Part shown: piece after piece, positions 17,869-27,024 of the stretch
Layout: each line of letters starts with the position of its first letter
Position numbering within the stretch: the first letter of the stretch is position 1
NCBI RefSeq assembly: GCF_002280785.1
Contig: NZ_NCEQ01000013.1
Span: 90,637 to 154,636 of the forward strand
Source of the DNA: Brevundimonas subvibrioides
GTDB taxonomy: Bacteria > Pseudomonadota > Alphaproteobacteria > Caulobacterales > Caulobacteraceae
DNA: 64,000 nt
Direction of reading: 5' to 3'
Notes under the pieces: model-generated
The model's database searches: none
Seen by the model: the letters and a program-made list of their open reading frames with translations, nothing else
What the model was told of the DNA's origin: nothing
Program-made: the position numbers and the translations under genes

Positions 17869-18969
17869 TCATGCGCGCAGCTCCGCAGGGACATGCTTGT
17901 CGAACCAGCGGGCCACGCCTTCGAGGCCGGGCTGGGTCAGGTTGGCGTTCAGGTGGGCCCACATGCGCGGCATGAAGGCGGCGTAGCGCGGCTTGCCGTC
18001 GCGCACGATCAGCCGGGCGAAAATGCCGAGGATGCGGGCCTCGTTCAGGGCCGCAAGCCCGGCGTAGGCGCGCAGGAAGGCGGGGCGGTCGGCGACCTCG
18101 GCCATCTCGAAATACCGCTCCAGCGCCTCGGCCTCGAGCGACGGCGACACATCGCGGCGGGCGTCCTGGAGCAGGGAGTGCAGGTCCCACGACGGGTGGG
18201 CGCGCACCGCGTCCTGGAAGTCGATCATGCCGACCCGGGCCGGGCCTTCGCGCTCGGGCAGCCAGATCAGGTTCTCGGCGTGGTAGTCGCGGTGGGCCAC
18301 CACCGAGGCGCCGGCCTCCCCCTCCATGACGATGGGCGCCCAGGCGGCATGCCAGTCCGTGATCGCGGCGTCGTCGAAGCGGAGTTCGGGCTTGAGCTTC
18401 GGCATCCATTCGACGAACAGATCGGCCCCGCCCTGGAGGGCGGTCCGGTCATAGACCTGCAGCGGCCAGGGACCCGCCGCGCCGGTCAGCATCGGCGGCG
18501 TCGGCGCCGCATGCAGTTCGGCCAGGGCGTCGACGGCGGCGAGGTAGAGGGGCGTCTCCTCCTGACCGGCCTCGATCACGCGGGCGAACAGGTCGTCGCC
18601 GAAATCCTCGAGCACGGCGAGACCCGCAGCGGCGTCGAGCGCGACGATGGCAGGCGCCGACAACCCGACCGAACGCAGGTGGGAGGCGACGGCGGCGAAG
18701 GCCTCGATACGGCCGGCGGACAGGCGGGCGATGGCGTTCCAGCCCTCGGCCTTGCGACGCTCGGGCGACCAGGAGGGATCGGCCGGCGGGCTCTCGGCGG
18801 CGGCGACCTGGTCCATCAGCATCAGGCCCGGACCGTTGGGGGGCGTCAGCCGCTCATACCGGCGCGTGGAGGCGTCGCCGGCCAGGGGCGCGCGGCGGGC
18901 GTCGGCGAGGCCGACCCCGGTCAGGAAGGCGACCCTCTGGGTCTCTCGATCGGTCAGGGCGTCAGACAT
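17869..18969 (-). CDS. amgK: N-acetylmuramate/N-acetylglucosamine anomeric kinase AmgK
   Basis: The 366-residue aminoglycoside-phosphotransferase-fold kinase phosphorylates MurNAc and GlcNAc at the anomeric carbon in peptidoglycan recycling. Signatures are the N-terminal PLAGDASTRRYERL, the Brenner motif VVAHRDYHAENLIWL (about residues 233-247) and the metal-binding MIDFQDAVRAHPSWDL. The start overlaps the tsaE stop by 8 bases and murU follows after a repeat, so acyltransferase-tsaE-amgK-murU form one unit. The AmgK/MurU assignment rests on family similarity plus the pairing; activity was shown for Pseudomonas and Caulobacter enzymes. Confidence 0.88.
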   Translation of the reverse strand: MSDALTDRETQRVAFLTGVGLADARRAPLAGDASTRRYERLTPPNGPGLMLMDQVAAAESPPADPSWSPERRKAEGWNAIARLSAGRIEAFAAVASHLRSVGLSAPAIVALDAAAGLAVLEDFGDDLFARVIEAGQEETPLYLAAVDALAELHAAPTPPMLTGAAGPWPLQVYDRTALQGGADLFVEWMPKLKPELRFDDAAITDWHAAWAPIVMEGEAGASVVAHRDYHAENLIWLPEREGPARVGMIDFQDAVRAHPSWDLHSLLQDARRDVSPSLEAEALERYFEMAEVADRPAFLRAYAGLAALNEARILGIFARLIVRDGKPRYAAFMPRMWAHLNANLTQPGLEGVARWFDKHVPAELRA

Positions 18970-19447
18970 TCAGGCTCTTTGGCAGGCTTTCGACGACGGC
19001 GTTGATCTTCTCTGCCCATGCCCCTGCGCCGGAAACGGTCGCATGCCGTCCCTCGCCGCGGTCTTCCAGGACGATGGTCAGGCGGTCGGGGCCGAGCGCG
19101 CGGGCGGGATCGTCGCCCAGCCGCTCGGGCCATTCGATCAGGGCGGCGCCGACGTCCAGCGCCTCGTCGAGGCCGATCTCGAACGCCTCCTCCGGCCGGG
19201 TCAGGCGGTAGAGGTCGAAATGGGCGACGGGCGGGTCGGTCTCGTAGAACTGGACGAGGGTGAAGGTCGGCGACGGCACGTCCTCGTCCTCGCCGGCGAG
19301 GGCCCGGATCAGGCCTCGGGCCAGGGTCGATTTGCCCATGCCGAGCGGGCCGTAGAGCAGGACGGCCTCGCCGGGCTCGAGACGCGGGGCCACAGCGCGC
19401 CCGAGCGCCGTGGTCGCCTCCGCATCGGCCAGATCGATCCCGACCAT
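18962..19447 (-). CDS. tsaE: tRNA threonylcarbamoyladenosine biosynthesis ATPase TsaE
   Basis: The 161-residue P-loop protein works with TsaB and TsaD to form t6A37 on ANN-decoding tRNAs. Walker A is GPLGMGKSTLARGLIRAL (about residues 37-54), followed by the family-specific DVPSPTFTLVQFYE, HFDLYRL and LIEWPERLGD. The ATG at 19447 shares one base with the stop of the acyltransferase, and the 3' end overlaps amgK by 8 bases. Upstream in-frame codons inside the acyltransferase gene are rejected because they would add 147 unrelated residues. Confidence 0.93.
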   Translation of the reverse strand: MVGIDLADAEATTALGRAVAPRLEPGEAVLLYGPLGMGKSTLARGLIRALAGEDEDVPSPTFTLVQFYETDPPVAHFDLYRLTRPEEAFEIGLDEALDVGAALIEWPERLGDDPARALGPDRLTIVLEDRGEGRHATVSGAGAWAEKINAVVESLPKSLNV

Positions 19448-20328
19448 CAGGCGAAGTCCGCGTCGGGCTGGCCGGGCAGAACCCGCTCGACGAAGGCCTT
19501 CAGCGCATAGGTCGCACGGGTCGCGTCGATATCGAGACGGGTCGGCGGGATCGGCTTGCCGACGCTGAGGCGGAAGGGCTTCTTCCGCTTGTTCAGCAAC
19601 TCGTGGAACAGGGTGATGTCCCGCAGCTCCGGCGACACCCGGTTGAACAGGTGGAACAGGGTCGACCAGGGGCCGCTGACATGGATGGGAATGGTCGGTG
19701 CATTGTATTTCCGCGCCAGCGACGTCGCGGTCGATGCCCACTCCGGGTCGGTCAGCTGTCCGTCCTTTCCCACGCGGGAAATCCGTCCCGCAGGGAACAT
19801 GACCACGCAGCGTTCCGCCTCGAACGCGGTCTTCGCGGCGTCCAGGGTGACGCGGGTCTTCGCCCGCGTGCGTTTGTCGACCACCCATTCGACCGGGATC
19901 AGGACCTCGTCCAGCCGGGGCGAGACGCGGACGGCGTCTGCGTTGGCGAAGTAGATGGCGTCGGACCGGCGTCGCCTGATGGCATCATAGACGGCGATTC
20001 CGTCGGCGATCCCGGTCGGATGGTTGCAGACGACGATGCAGCGCCCGGTGGCGGGCAGCCGATCGAGGTTCAGGCTCAACACCTTCAGGTCCAGCAGGCT
20101 CGACACATGATCCAGCGCCGCCTGTCCCGACAGGGGCGTGATGGCGTCGGCCATGTCCCGCGCCTGGCCGTAGCCGAGGATCGAGTAAAACACCGGGCGA
20201 ACCACCGGCCAGAGGATCGACCCCGTCAGCTGCGGCGCCCGCTCGGCGATCAGGACGTCGACGACGTGATCCGACCGTCGCGCGGGGACGGCGGCAGGCT
20301 CGGTCGTGGCGGGCGGCGAAGCGATCAT
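19447..20328 (-). CDS. Lysophospholipid acyltransferase-family protein (PlsC-like)
   Basis: The 293-residue putative glycerolipid acyltransferase has the motif CNHPTGIADG (the NHPxGxxD variant of HxxxxD), the downstream block FPAGRISR and a third conserved region NAPTIPIHVSGPWS. The acceptor and acyl donor are unknown. I chose ATG 20328: the frame extends to 20499, but those 57 codons come from the family D repeat (TPAFAGGHGRGG). It heads the tsaE-amgK-murU-addBA unit and is divergent from the first S9 peptidase. Confidence 0.82.
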   Translation of the reverse strand: MIASPPATTEPAAVPARRSDHVVDVLIAERAPQLTGSILWPVVRPVFYSILGYGQARDMADAITPLSGQAALDHVSSLLDLKVLSLNLDRLPATGRCIVVCNHPTGIADGIAVYDAIRRRRSDAIYFANADAVRVSPRLDEVLIPVEWVVDKRTRAKTRVTLDAAKTAFEAERCVVMFPAGRISRVGKDGQLTDPEWASTATSLARKYNAPTIPIHVSGPWSTLFHLFNRVSPELRDITLFHELLNKRKKPFRLSVGKPIPPTRLDIDATRATYALKAFVERVLPGQPDADFA

Positions 20329-20382
20329 CCGCGCCCCTTGTCGCCTCTGGCGGGAACACAGGCAAGCGTGTCCGCCCCTTCC

Positions 20383-20499
20383 GTGCCCCCCGGCGAAGGC
20401 CGGGGTCCAGATCGAGGATACAGGGGACCGGGCTTGCGAGGGCGACGTGACCAGAGCCCTGCCTTTTCCGTCTGGACCCCGGCCTTCGCCGGGGTGCAC
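20383..20499. repeat. Intergenic palindromic repeat, family D
   Basis: The ends GTGCCCCCCGGCGAAGGCCG and CCGGCCTTCGCCGGGGTGCAC form an imperfect inverted repeat, with inner GGGGTCCAGA/TCTGGACCCC. It lies in the divergent gap between the acyltransferase and the first S9 peptidase, so promoters for both must lie close to or inside it. Similar repeats are common in alphaproteobacterial intergenic DNA. Confidence 0.8.
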
Positions 20500-20525
20500 G
20501 GTGGGGAGATACCGAGGGGGCTCCC

Positions 20526-22616
20526 ATGAAGTTCAGCATTTCCACCGCCGCGCTGGCGCTCGCACTGTCGACCGCGCCGATGACCGCCTCGGCCCAGCAG
20601 GCGTCGCCTCCCGGCGCCGACGTGGCTGCCTTGCCCGGCGGTCTGTCGATGCGGGCCCTGGCCATGATGGACCGGGTCTCGGACCCGCGCCTGTCTCCGG
20701 ACGGGCGGCGCGTGCTCTATTCTGTCCGTTCGACCGACTGGGACGGCAACCGGGGCGTCAGCGCCCTGTGGGTCGCGGACCTGAGCGGCGCGGAGCCGAG
20801 GAAGCTGGCCGTCTCGACCGGCGGCGCCTCGACCGGGCGGTGGGCCGTCGATGGTCAGGCGATCTATTTCCTGTCCTCGCGCGGGGGATCGAACCAGGTG
20901 TGGCGCGCGGATGCCGAGGGCAACGCGGCTGTGCAGGTCACGACCTATCCCGTCGATGTCGTGGCCTTCAAGGTCTCGCCGGACGGGCGGAACCTGATCC
21001 TCGCCCTGCCGATCTTCGTCGACTGCGACACCCTCCAGTGCACGAAGGACCGGATCGAGGCGGACAATCGCTCGCCGTCCACCGTCACTGGCTATGACCG
21101 CATGCCGCTGCGCCAGTTCGATCACTGGAACGATGGACGACGCCAGCATCTGTTCGTCCAGGCGTTGGATGGATCGGGTCTGGCCGACGGCGCGCCGCGC
21201 AACCTGATGGCCGGAATCGACGCCGACACGCCGTCCCAGCCGCAGGGAACCGAGGATGATTTCACTCTTTCGCCCGACGGCCGCACCCTCGTCTATTCGA
21301 CCCAGACGCAGGGGTCGGGAGAGGCCTTCACCAACAACTCCGACCTGTTCCGCGTCTCCCTGGATGGCGGGGCGGCCGTGAACCTGACGGACACCAACGA
21401 AGGTTCAGACGGCGCGCCGGCCTTCTCGCCGGACGGACGCCGCCTGGCCTGGCTGGCGGGGCGCCGCGAGAACGTCGGCGGCGATCAGGCCGTAGTCATC
21501 CTCGCCGACGCCGATGGATCGAACCCGCGCCCGTTGACGCCCGACTGGGATCGCGGTCCCGGCTCGCTGAGCTGGTCCTCGGACGGTCGCAGCCTGCTCG
21601 CCACCGCCTCCGACGACGGCCAGAACCGGCTGTTCCGCATCGACGCCCGCACCGGCGAGGTCACACCCTTGACCGGACGCGGCGCGATCTCCGGCGTGGA
21701 GAGCCGGGCGAACGTGCTCGTCTACGCCCGCGACGGCTTCGATGCCCCGACCCGGATCATGACGGGGACCGGCGACGACGCCCGCCCCCTGACGACCCAC
21801 AACGCAGAGGCCACAGCCGCCCTCAACCTGCCCGAGGCCGAGGCCTTCACCTTCGCCGGATGGAACGGCGAGGACGTGAGCGGCTGGGTGTTCCAACCCG
21901 TCGGCTATGTCGAGGGGCAAACCTATCCGGCCGTCTATCTGATCCACGGCGGGCCCAAGTCGCCCTGGACCGAGAGCTGGTCCTATCGCTGGAACCCGCA
22001 GATCTACACCTCGGCCGGATACGCCGTGGTGATGGTCAATTTCCACGGCTCGCCCGGCTACGGACAGGCGTTCACCGACGCCATCAACGACCACTGGGGC
22101 GACCGGCCGCTGGAAGACCTGCAGAAGGGCTGGGCGGCGGCGCTGTCCGCGAACCGCTTCATCGACGGCGACCGGGCCTGCGCGCTCGGCGCCTCCTACG
22201 GCGGATACATGGTCAATCTGATCGCCGGGAAGTGGAACGGGCCCTGGGCCTGTCTGGTCAACCATGCCGGGGTCTTCGACGTGCCCCAGCTGATGAACGC
22301 CATGGATATCGGCAACTTCATCTGGGAGTTCGGCGGGCCGTCCTGGGAGCGGATGGATCTGTACCGCGCCTTCTCGCCCGGCGACTTCGCGGGCGACTGG
22401 ACCAAACCCATGCTGGTCCTGCACGGTTCGCGCGACTTCCGCGTGCCGATCGAGCAGGGCCTGGCCACCTTCTCGGCCCTCCAGCGTCAGGGCATTCCCA
22501 GCCGCTTCGTCCAGGTCCCGGACGAGAACCACTGGGTGCTCAAACCGCGCAACTATGTCGACTGGCAGAGGGAAATTCTCGACTGGACCGCGCGCTGGAC
22601 GGCGCCGACGCCGTAA
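20526..22616 (+). CDS. Exported S9 family prolyl oligopeptidase-like peptidase, copy 1
   Basis: This 696-residue serine peptidase has an N-terminal signal peptide (MKFSISTAALALALSTAPMT, cleavage after ASA), a PD40-type beta-propeller (repeats SPDGRRVLY, SPDGRTLVY, SPDGRRLAW) and a C-terminal alpha/beta-hydrolase. The nucleophile is in GASYGGYM (about residue 557), the acid in HGSRDFRVP (about 636) and the base in DENHW (about 668). It probably removes dipeptides or acyl-amino acids from peptides in the periplasm. It is followed 70 bases later by a paralogue with the same layout. An ATG at 20526 follows a GGGGGCTCCC leader. Confidence 0.92.
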   Translation: MKFSISTAALALALSTAPMTASAQQASPPGADVAALPGGLSMRALAMMDRVSDPRLSPDGRRVLYSVRSTDWDGNRGVSALWVADLSGAEPRKLAVSTGGASTGRWAVDGQAIYFLSSRGGSNQVWRADAEGNAAVQVTTYPVDVVAFKVSPDGRNLILALPIFVDCDTLQCTKDRIEADNRSPSTVTGYDRMPLRQFDHWNDGRRQHLFVQALDGSGLADGAPRNLMAGIDADTPSQPQGTEDDFTLSPDGRTLVYSTQTQGSGEAFTNNSDLFRVSLDGGAAVNLTDTNEGSDGAPAFSPDGRRLAWLAGRRENVGGDQAVVILADADGSNPRPLTPDWDRGPGSLSWSSDGRSLLATASDDGQNRLFRIDARTGEVTPLTGRGAISGVESRANVLVYARDGFDAPTRIMTGTGDDARPLTTHNAEATAALNLPEAEAFTFAGWNGEDVSGWVFQPVGYVEGQTYPAVYLIHGGPKSPWTESWSYRWNPQIYTSAGYAVVMVNFHGSPGYGQAFTDAINDHWGDRPLEDLQKGWAAALSANRFIDGDRACALGASYGGYMVNLIAGKWNGPWACLVNHAGVFDVPQLMNAMDIGNFIWEFGGPSWERMDLYRAFSPGDFAGDWTKPMLVLHGSRDFRVPIEQGLATFSALQRQGIPSRFVQVPDENHWVLKPRNYVDWQREILDWTARWTAPTP

Positions 22617-22686
22617 TCTGAGGACCGCTTCCTCCCGACTTCCCCCGGTGCTACGCCAGCGCCAACGAAGTCCCAGGAGCCGTCCG

Positions 22687-24771
22687 ATGCGTCACCGTTC
22701 CCTGCTTTCCGCCTGCGCCGCACTGGCGATGCTGACCGCCCTGCCCGCCCTCGCCGAGGCTCCCGCCGCGCCGACGGCTCAGGCCGCGGAACCCGCGTTC
22801 ACCTATACCGACATGCTGAACGCCAACCGGCTCTCGGACCCGCGCGTGTCGCCGGACGGCCGGCACGTCGTCTACAATGTGCGCGCCACGGACATGGAGG
22901 CCAACCGCGGCGTCTCCAGCCTGATGATCCAGGCCCTCACGGGCGAGGGCGAGCCGCGTCGCCTGGCCATCTCCGACGGCGGCGCCAACACCGCCCGCTG
23001 GGGTTCGGACGGCGCCCTGTACTTCCTCTCGGGCCGTTCGGGGTCCAGCCAGGTCTGGAAGACGGACTCGACCGGCGCCACGGCGACCCAGGTCACCGAC
23101 CTGCCGCTGGACGTCAATGCCTATCGCCTCAGCCCCGACGCCTCGAAGGTCGTGGCGTCCCTGGCCGTCTACCCGACCTGCGACGATCTGGCCTGCTCGG
23201 TCGCGCGCGGCACGGAAGCCGCCGCCCGCAAGTCGACGGGTCAGGTCTATGACCGGATGTTCGTGCGCCATTGGGACACCTGGGCCGACGGCACCCAGAA
23301 CCACCTGTTCGTGGTCAACGCCGACGGCTCGGGCGATCCGGTCTGGGTCACCCACGGCTTCGACGGCGACACCCCCTCCAAGCCCTTCGGCGACGAGGGG
23401 GAGTTCACCTTCACCCCCGAGGGCGACGCCATCGTCTTCTCGGCCCGCGTCGCCGGCCAGACCGAGCCGTGGAGCACAAATTTCGACCTGTTCAGGACCA
23501 ACGGCCTGACGGGCAAAGGCTTCACCAACCTGACCGACGGCAACGACGCCTGGGACACCGGCCCGGTCTTCTCGCCGGACGGCCGCACCCTGGCCTATCG
23601 CGCCATGGCCCGCCCGGGCTTCGAGGCCGATCGCTGGCAGATCGTGCTGATGGACGTGGCCACGGGCGCCAGGCGCGAGGTCGCCGCCAACTGGGACCGT
23701 TCGGCAGACAGCCTGCAATGGTCCGCCGACGGCCGAACCCTGTATGTCGTCGCCGGTGATGTCGGCCAGACCCGGCTGTTCTCCATCGATGTCGCCAACG
23801 GCGCCGTCGTCCCGATCACTGGCCCCGGCCACGTCTCGGCGGTCGAATTGACCCCGTCCGGCTTCGTCTTCGCCCAGGACAGTCTGACCTCGCCGTCGGA
23901 GCTGTTCGTGAAGACCTTCCGCGGCCGTGAGATGCCGCGCCAGATCACCGACGTGAACCCGGAACTCGACAGCCGCATGTTCGGCGAGGCCGAGCAGTTC
24001 TCGTTCGAGGGCTGGAACGACGAGACGGTCCACGGTTACGTCATCAAGCCCGCCGGCTATGTCGAGGGCCGCAAATACCCGGTCGCCTTCCTGATCCATG
24101 GCGGGCCGCAAGGCTCATTCGGCAACTCCTGGTCCTACCGCTGGAACCCGGAAAGCTACGCCGGCGCCGGCTACGCGGTGGTGATGATCGATTTCCACGG
24201 CTCCACCGGCTACGGCCAGGCCTTCACCGACGCGATCTCCGAGCACTGGGGCGACCGTCCGCTGGAAGACCTGCAGAAGGGCTGGGCGGCGGCGCAGGAG
24301 CGCTACTCGTTCCTGGACGGCGACAACGCCTGCGCGCTCGGCGCCTCCTATGGCGGCTATATGATCAACTGGATCGCCGGGCGCTGGTCGGACGAGTTCA
24401 AATGCCTGGTCAACCACGACGGCGTCTTTGACGTGCGCGGCATGGGCTATTCCACCGAGGAACTGTGGTTCACCGAGTGGGAATACGGCGGCACGCCGTG
24501 GGAAAACCCCGAGGGCTATGAGCGCTTCAATCCGGTCAATCATGTCGACCAGTGGAAGACGCCGATGCTGGTGATCCAGGGCGACCGCGACTTCCGCATC
24601 CCGACGGCCCAGGGCCTGTCGACCTTCACGGCCCTGCAGCGTCGCGGCATCGAGAGCCGGCTGATCGTCTTCCCGGACGAGAACCACTGGGTGCTGAAGC
24701 CGCAGAACAGCCTGCAATGGCACAACGAGGTGTTCCGCTGGCTGGACCAGCACCTCCAGCCCCAGGACTAG
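22687..24771 (+). CDS. Exported S9 family prolyl oligopeptidase-like peptidase, copy 2
   Basis: The 694-residue paralogue has a signal peptide (MRHRSLLSACAALAMLTALP...ALAEA), a PD40 propeller and a hydrolase domain. The Ser lies in GASYGGYM (about residue 555), the Asp in GDRDFRIP (about 635) and the His in DENHWVLKP (about 667). ATG 22687 follows AGGAGCCGTCC; longer readings start inside the previous gene. It shares long identical blocks with copy 1 (EHWGDRPLEDLQKGWAAA-type and SWSYRWNP), showing tandem duplication, but differs around the substrate side (STEELWFTEWEYGG). The two may have different peptide preferences. Confidence 0.92.
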   Translation: MRHRSLLSACAALAMLTALPALAEAPAAPTAQAAEPAFTYTDMLNANRLSDPRVSPDGRHVVYNVRATDMEANRGVSSLMIQALTGEGEPRRLAISDGGANTARWGSDGALYFLSGRSGSSQVWKTDSTGATATQVTDLPLDVNAYRLSPDASKVVASLAVYPTCDDLACSVARGTEAAARKSTGQVYDRMFVRHWDTWADGTQNHLFVVNADGSGDPVWVTHGFDGDTPSKPFGDEGEFTFTPEGDAIVFSARVAGQTEPWSTNFDLFRTNGLTGKGFTNLTDGNDAWDTGPVFSPDGRTLAYRAMARPGFEADRWQIVLMDVATGARREVAANWDRSADSLQWSADGRTLYVVAGDVGQTRLFSIDVANGAVVPITGPGHVSAVELTPSGFVFAQDSLTSPSELFVKTFRGREMPRQITDVNPELDSRMFGEAEQFSFEGWNDETVHGYVIKPAGYVEGRKYPVAFLIHGGPQGSFGNSWSYRWNPESYAGAGYAVVMIDFHGSTGYGQAFTDAISEHWGDRPLEDLQKGWAAAQERYSFLDGDNACALGASYGGYMINWIAGRWSDEFKCLVNHDGVFDVRGMGYSTEELWFTEWEYGGTPWENPEGYERFNPVNHVDQWKTPMLVIQGDRDFRIPTAQGLSTFTALQRRGIESRLIVFPDENHWVLKPQNSLQWHNEVFRWLDQHLQPQD

Positions 24772-24775
24772 GTTC

Positions 24776-25171
24776 GTGACCGTTCCCTCCCCGGAAACGC
24801 CCGACGGCATGCTGGTCGGGCGGGTCATCGCCATGCCCGCCGACACCAACCCCGAAGGCGACATCTTCGGCGGCTGGCTGCTGGCCCAGATGGACCTGGC
24901 CGGCTCGACCCCCGCCTTCGATATCGCCCAGGGTCGATGCGCCACCATCGCGGTCGACGCCATGGTGTTTCACCAGCCGGTCTCGGTCGGTGACGAGGTG
25001 TCCCTCTACGCCACGGTCCTGAAGACCGGCCGCACCTCGATCCGCGTCCGCGTCGAGGCATGGAAACGGCCGCGCTCGACCCACGAAGTCTCCCGCGTGA
25101 CCGAGGGCGTCTTCACCTATGTCGCCATCGACGAGGACCGGAAGCCGAGGCCGCTCCCGGGTCAGAGCTGA
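24776..25171 (+). CDS. Acyl-CoA thioesterase, hotdog fold (YciA-like)
   Basis: The 131-residue hotdog protein contains NPEGDIFGGWLLAQMDLAG, with the catalytic Asp of the YciA/ACOT group, and VDAMVFHQPVSVGDEVSLYA. It would hydrolyse acyl-CoA thioesters in the cytoplasm. The start is GTG, four bases after the S9 peptidase stop, so translation may be coupled. The length is normal. The physiological acyl chain is unknown. Confidence 0.88.
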   Translation: MTVPSPETPDGMLVGRVIAMPADTNPEGDIFGGWLLAQMDLAGSTPAFDIAQGRCATIAVDAMVFHQPVSVGDEVSLYATVLKTGRTSIRVRVEAWKRPRSTHEVSRVTEGVFTYVAIDEDRKPRPLPGQS

Positions 25172-25180
25172 TTTTTCTTT

Positions 25181-25230
25181 CGTCATCCCCTGGTCTGCGC
25201 CGCGAGGCCGCAGCTGGCCGGAGGATGACG
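25181..25230. repeat. Hairpin-forming intergenic repeat (CGTCATCC...GGATGACG)
   Basis: Perfect 8 bp outer arms CGTCATCC and GGATGACG enclose partly pairing inner arms (GGTCTGCG and CCGCAGCTGGCC). A T-rich stretch, ATTTTTCTTT, precedes it, so it may terminate transcription from either side. It lies between the thioesterase and def. Confidence 0.65.
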
Positions 25231-25279
25231 GAAGAGAGGCAAACTTGACCCTCCCGGCCCTCGCGCCTACCTGACGGCC

Positions 25280-25852
25280 ATGGCCATCCGACGCATCCTG
25301 ACCATCGACAACACCGCCGACCTGGCGATCCTCAAGCAGGTGTCAAAGCCCGTGGAGGTCGTCGACGACGCCCTGCGCGCCCTGATGGATGACATGCTGG
25401 AGACCATGTACGACGCCCCGGGCATCGGCCTGGCCGCCGTGCAGATCGGCGAGCTGAAGCGTGTCGTGGTCATGGATCTGGGCGACGGCCCCCTGCCTGA
25501 AGGCGCCGAGGAGCCGGCCGAGGGCGAAGAAAGCCGCGTTCCCAATCCGCGCGCCTTCGTCAATCCGGAGATCCTCTGGGCCTCGGACGAGACCTATTGC
25601 TACGAAGAGGGTTGCCTCTCGATCCCCGAGTATTTCGACGAGGTCGAACGCCCCGCCCGCGTCCGGGTCACCCATCTGGATCGCGACGGAAACCGCATCG
25701 AGGAAGAGATCGAGGGCCTGTACGCCGTCTGCTACCAGCACGAACTCGACCACCTGAACGGCGTCCTGTTCATCGACCACCTGTCGCGCCTGCGCCGCGA
25801 CCGCGCCATGTCCAAGGTCAAGAAGACCATGCGCCTGAGAGAGGACGCCTGA
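25280..25852 (+). CDS. def: Peptide deformylase
   Basis: The 190-residue metalloenzyme removes the formyl group from nascent proteins. All three motifs are intact: [10 protein letters not shown] (residues about 52-61), EGCLSIPE and QHELDHLNG (HExxH). Between motifs 1 and 2 there is an acidic insert, [19 protein letters not shown], longer than in E. coli Def. It heads a unit with a small membrane protein, fmt and truA; def and fmt carry out opposite steps of formyl-Met handling. Confidence 0.97.
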   Translation: MAIRRILTIDNTADLAILKQVSKPVEVVDDALRALMDDMLETMYDAPGIGLAAVQIGELKRVVVMDLGDGPLPEGAEEPAEGEESRVPNPRAFVNPEILWASDETYCYEEGCLSIPEYFDEVERPARVRVTHLDRDGNRIEEEIEGLYAVCYQHELDHLNGVLFIDHLSRLRRDRAMSKVKKTMRLREDA

Positions 25853-26070
25853 TGTCCCGCCGCAAGTCCTACGTCATCGATCCCACCGGCCGCCGTCGCC
25901 TGACCCGATCCGAAACGATCGGCATCGGCTCCGTCGCGACCCTGATCGGCGTCGCCGCCCTGGGCATCATCGCCGGGGTCCTGCTGGACCGTCTGCTGGT
26001 GTTCGACGACGCGCTCGACGCCGGCGGCGAATGGGACGAGGGCGGCGGCGTCTCCACCCGCTGGCAGTAA
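25852..26070 (+). CDS. Small single-pass membrane protein between def and fmt
   Basis: A 72-residue protein whose ATG shares one base with the def stop (TGATG). It has a basic N-terminus ([20 protein letters not shown]), one hydrophobic segment (about residues 27-47, SVATLIGVAALGIIAGVLLD) and an acidic tail. The topology is probably N-in. No known domain is recognised. The tight coupling with def and the ordinary codon use support a real gene, and its position suggests a role near translation or the membrane that I cannot name. Confidence 0.7.
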   Translation: MSRRKSYVIDPTGRRRLTRSETIGIGSVATLIGVAALGIIAGVLLDRLLVFDDALDAGGEWDEGGGVSTRWQ

Positions 26071-26097
26071 CTGGCTTCTGCGTCTAAAGGCGGCCCC

Positions 26098-27024
26098 ATG
26101 CGCCTCGCCTTCATGGGTACCCCCGACTTCGCCGTGCCGTCCCTGGCCGAGCTCATCGCCTCGGGCCACGAGATCGTCGCCGTCTATTCCCAGCCGCCCC
26201 GACCCAAGGGTCGCGGCCGGAAACTGACGCCGTCGCCGGTCCACGCCTTCGCCGAGGCCATGGGGCTGCCGGTCTTCACGCCGGAGTCGATGAAGGCCCC
26301 CGAAGCCATCGAGACGTTCGTCAGCCTCGACCTCGATGCAGCCTGCGTCGTCGCCTACGGCCAGATCCTGAAGCCCGCCGTGCTGGAGGCTCCCCGTCTC
26401 GGCTGTTTCAACCTGCATGGCTCCCTGCTGCCTCGCTGGCGCGGCGCCGCCCCGATCCAGCGCGCCATCATGGCCGGAGACCGCGAGACCGGCGTCCAGA
26501 TCATGCGGATGTCGGAGGGGCTCGACGAGGGCGCGATCCTGCTCAGCGAGATCCTGCCGATCCGGCCCGACGACACCGCCGCCAGCCTGTCGGAGCGGAT
26601 GTCGACGGTCGGCGCCACCCTGTGGACCCGGGCCCTCGCCGCCATCGAACGCGGCGGCGTCACCGAGACCCCGCAGACCGGCGAACCGACCTACGCGAAG
26701 AAAATCACCCCCGCGGAGGCCCGTATCGACTGGACCCGTCCGGCCGCAGAGATCGACTGCCACATCCGCGGCCTGTCGCCCTTCCCCGGCGCCTGGTTCG
26801 AGGCCCCTGGCCCTGACGGCCCCGTGCGCGTGAAGGCGTTGCTATCCTGCCTGTCCAGCGAGGGCGCAGGGACGCCCGGCGAGTTGCTGGAAGGCGGGCT
26901 GCTGATCGCCTGCGGAGACGGAGCCGTCCGCCTGCTTCGCGTCCAGCGCGAGGGCAAGGCGCAGTCGTCGCCCGCCGACTTCCTCAACGGCTTCGCCCTG
27001 CCGGTCGGGACCATACTGGGCTGA
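26098..27024 (+). CDS. fmt: Methionyl-tRNA formyltransferase
   Basis: The 308-residue enzyme formylates initiator Met-tRNA using 10-formyl-THF. It has [11 protein letters not shown], the catalytic block [17 protein letters not shown] (Asn, His), [14 protein letters not shown] and the C-terminal tRNA-binding domain ([16 protein letters not shown]). Length is typical. The stop overlaps the truA start by one base. Confidence 0.97.
   Translation: MRLAFMGTPDFAVPSLAELIASGHEIVAVYSQPPRPKGRGRKLTPSPVHAFAEAMGLPVFTPESMKAPEAIETFVSLDLDAACVVAYGQILKPAVLEAPRLGCFNLHGSLLPRWRGAAPIQRAIMAGDRETGVQIMRMSEGLDEGAILLSEILPIRPDDTAASLSERMSTVGATLWTRALAAIERGGVTETPQTGEPTYAKKITPAEARIDWTRPAAEIDCHIRGLSPFPGAWFEAPGPDGPVRVKALLSCLSSEGAGTPGELLEGGLLIACGDGAVRLLRVQREGKAQSSPADFLNGFALPVGTILG

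Noticed and set aside
19447..20499. 350-residue version of the acyltransferase
   Set aside because: The additional N-terminal 57 residues are encoded by the family D repeat and an ATG at 20328 precedes the conserved region.
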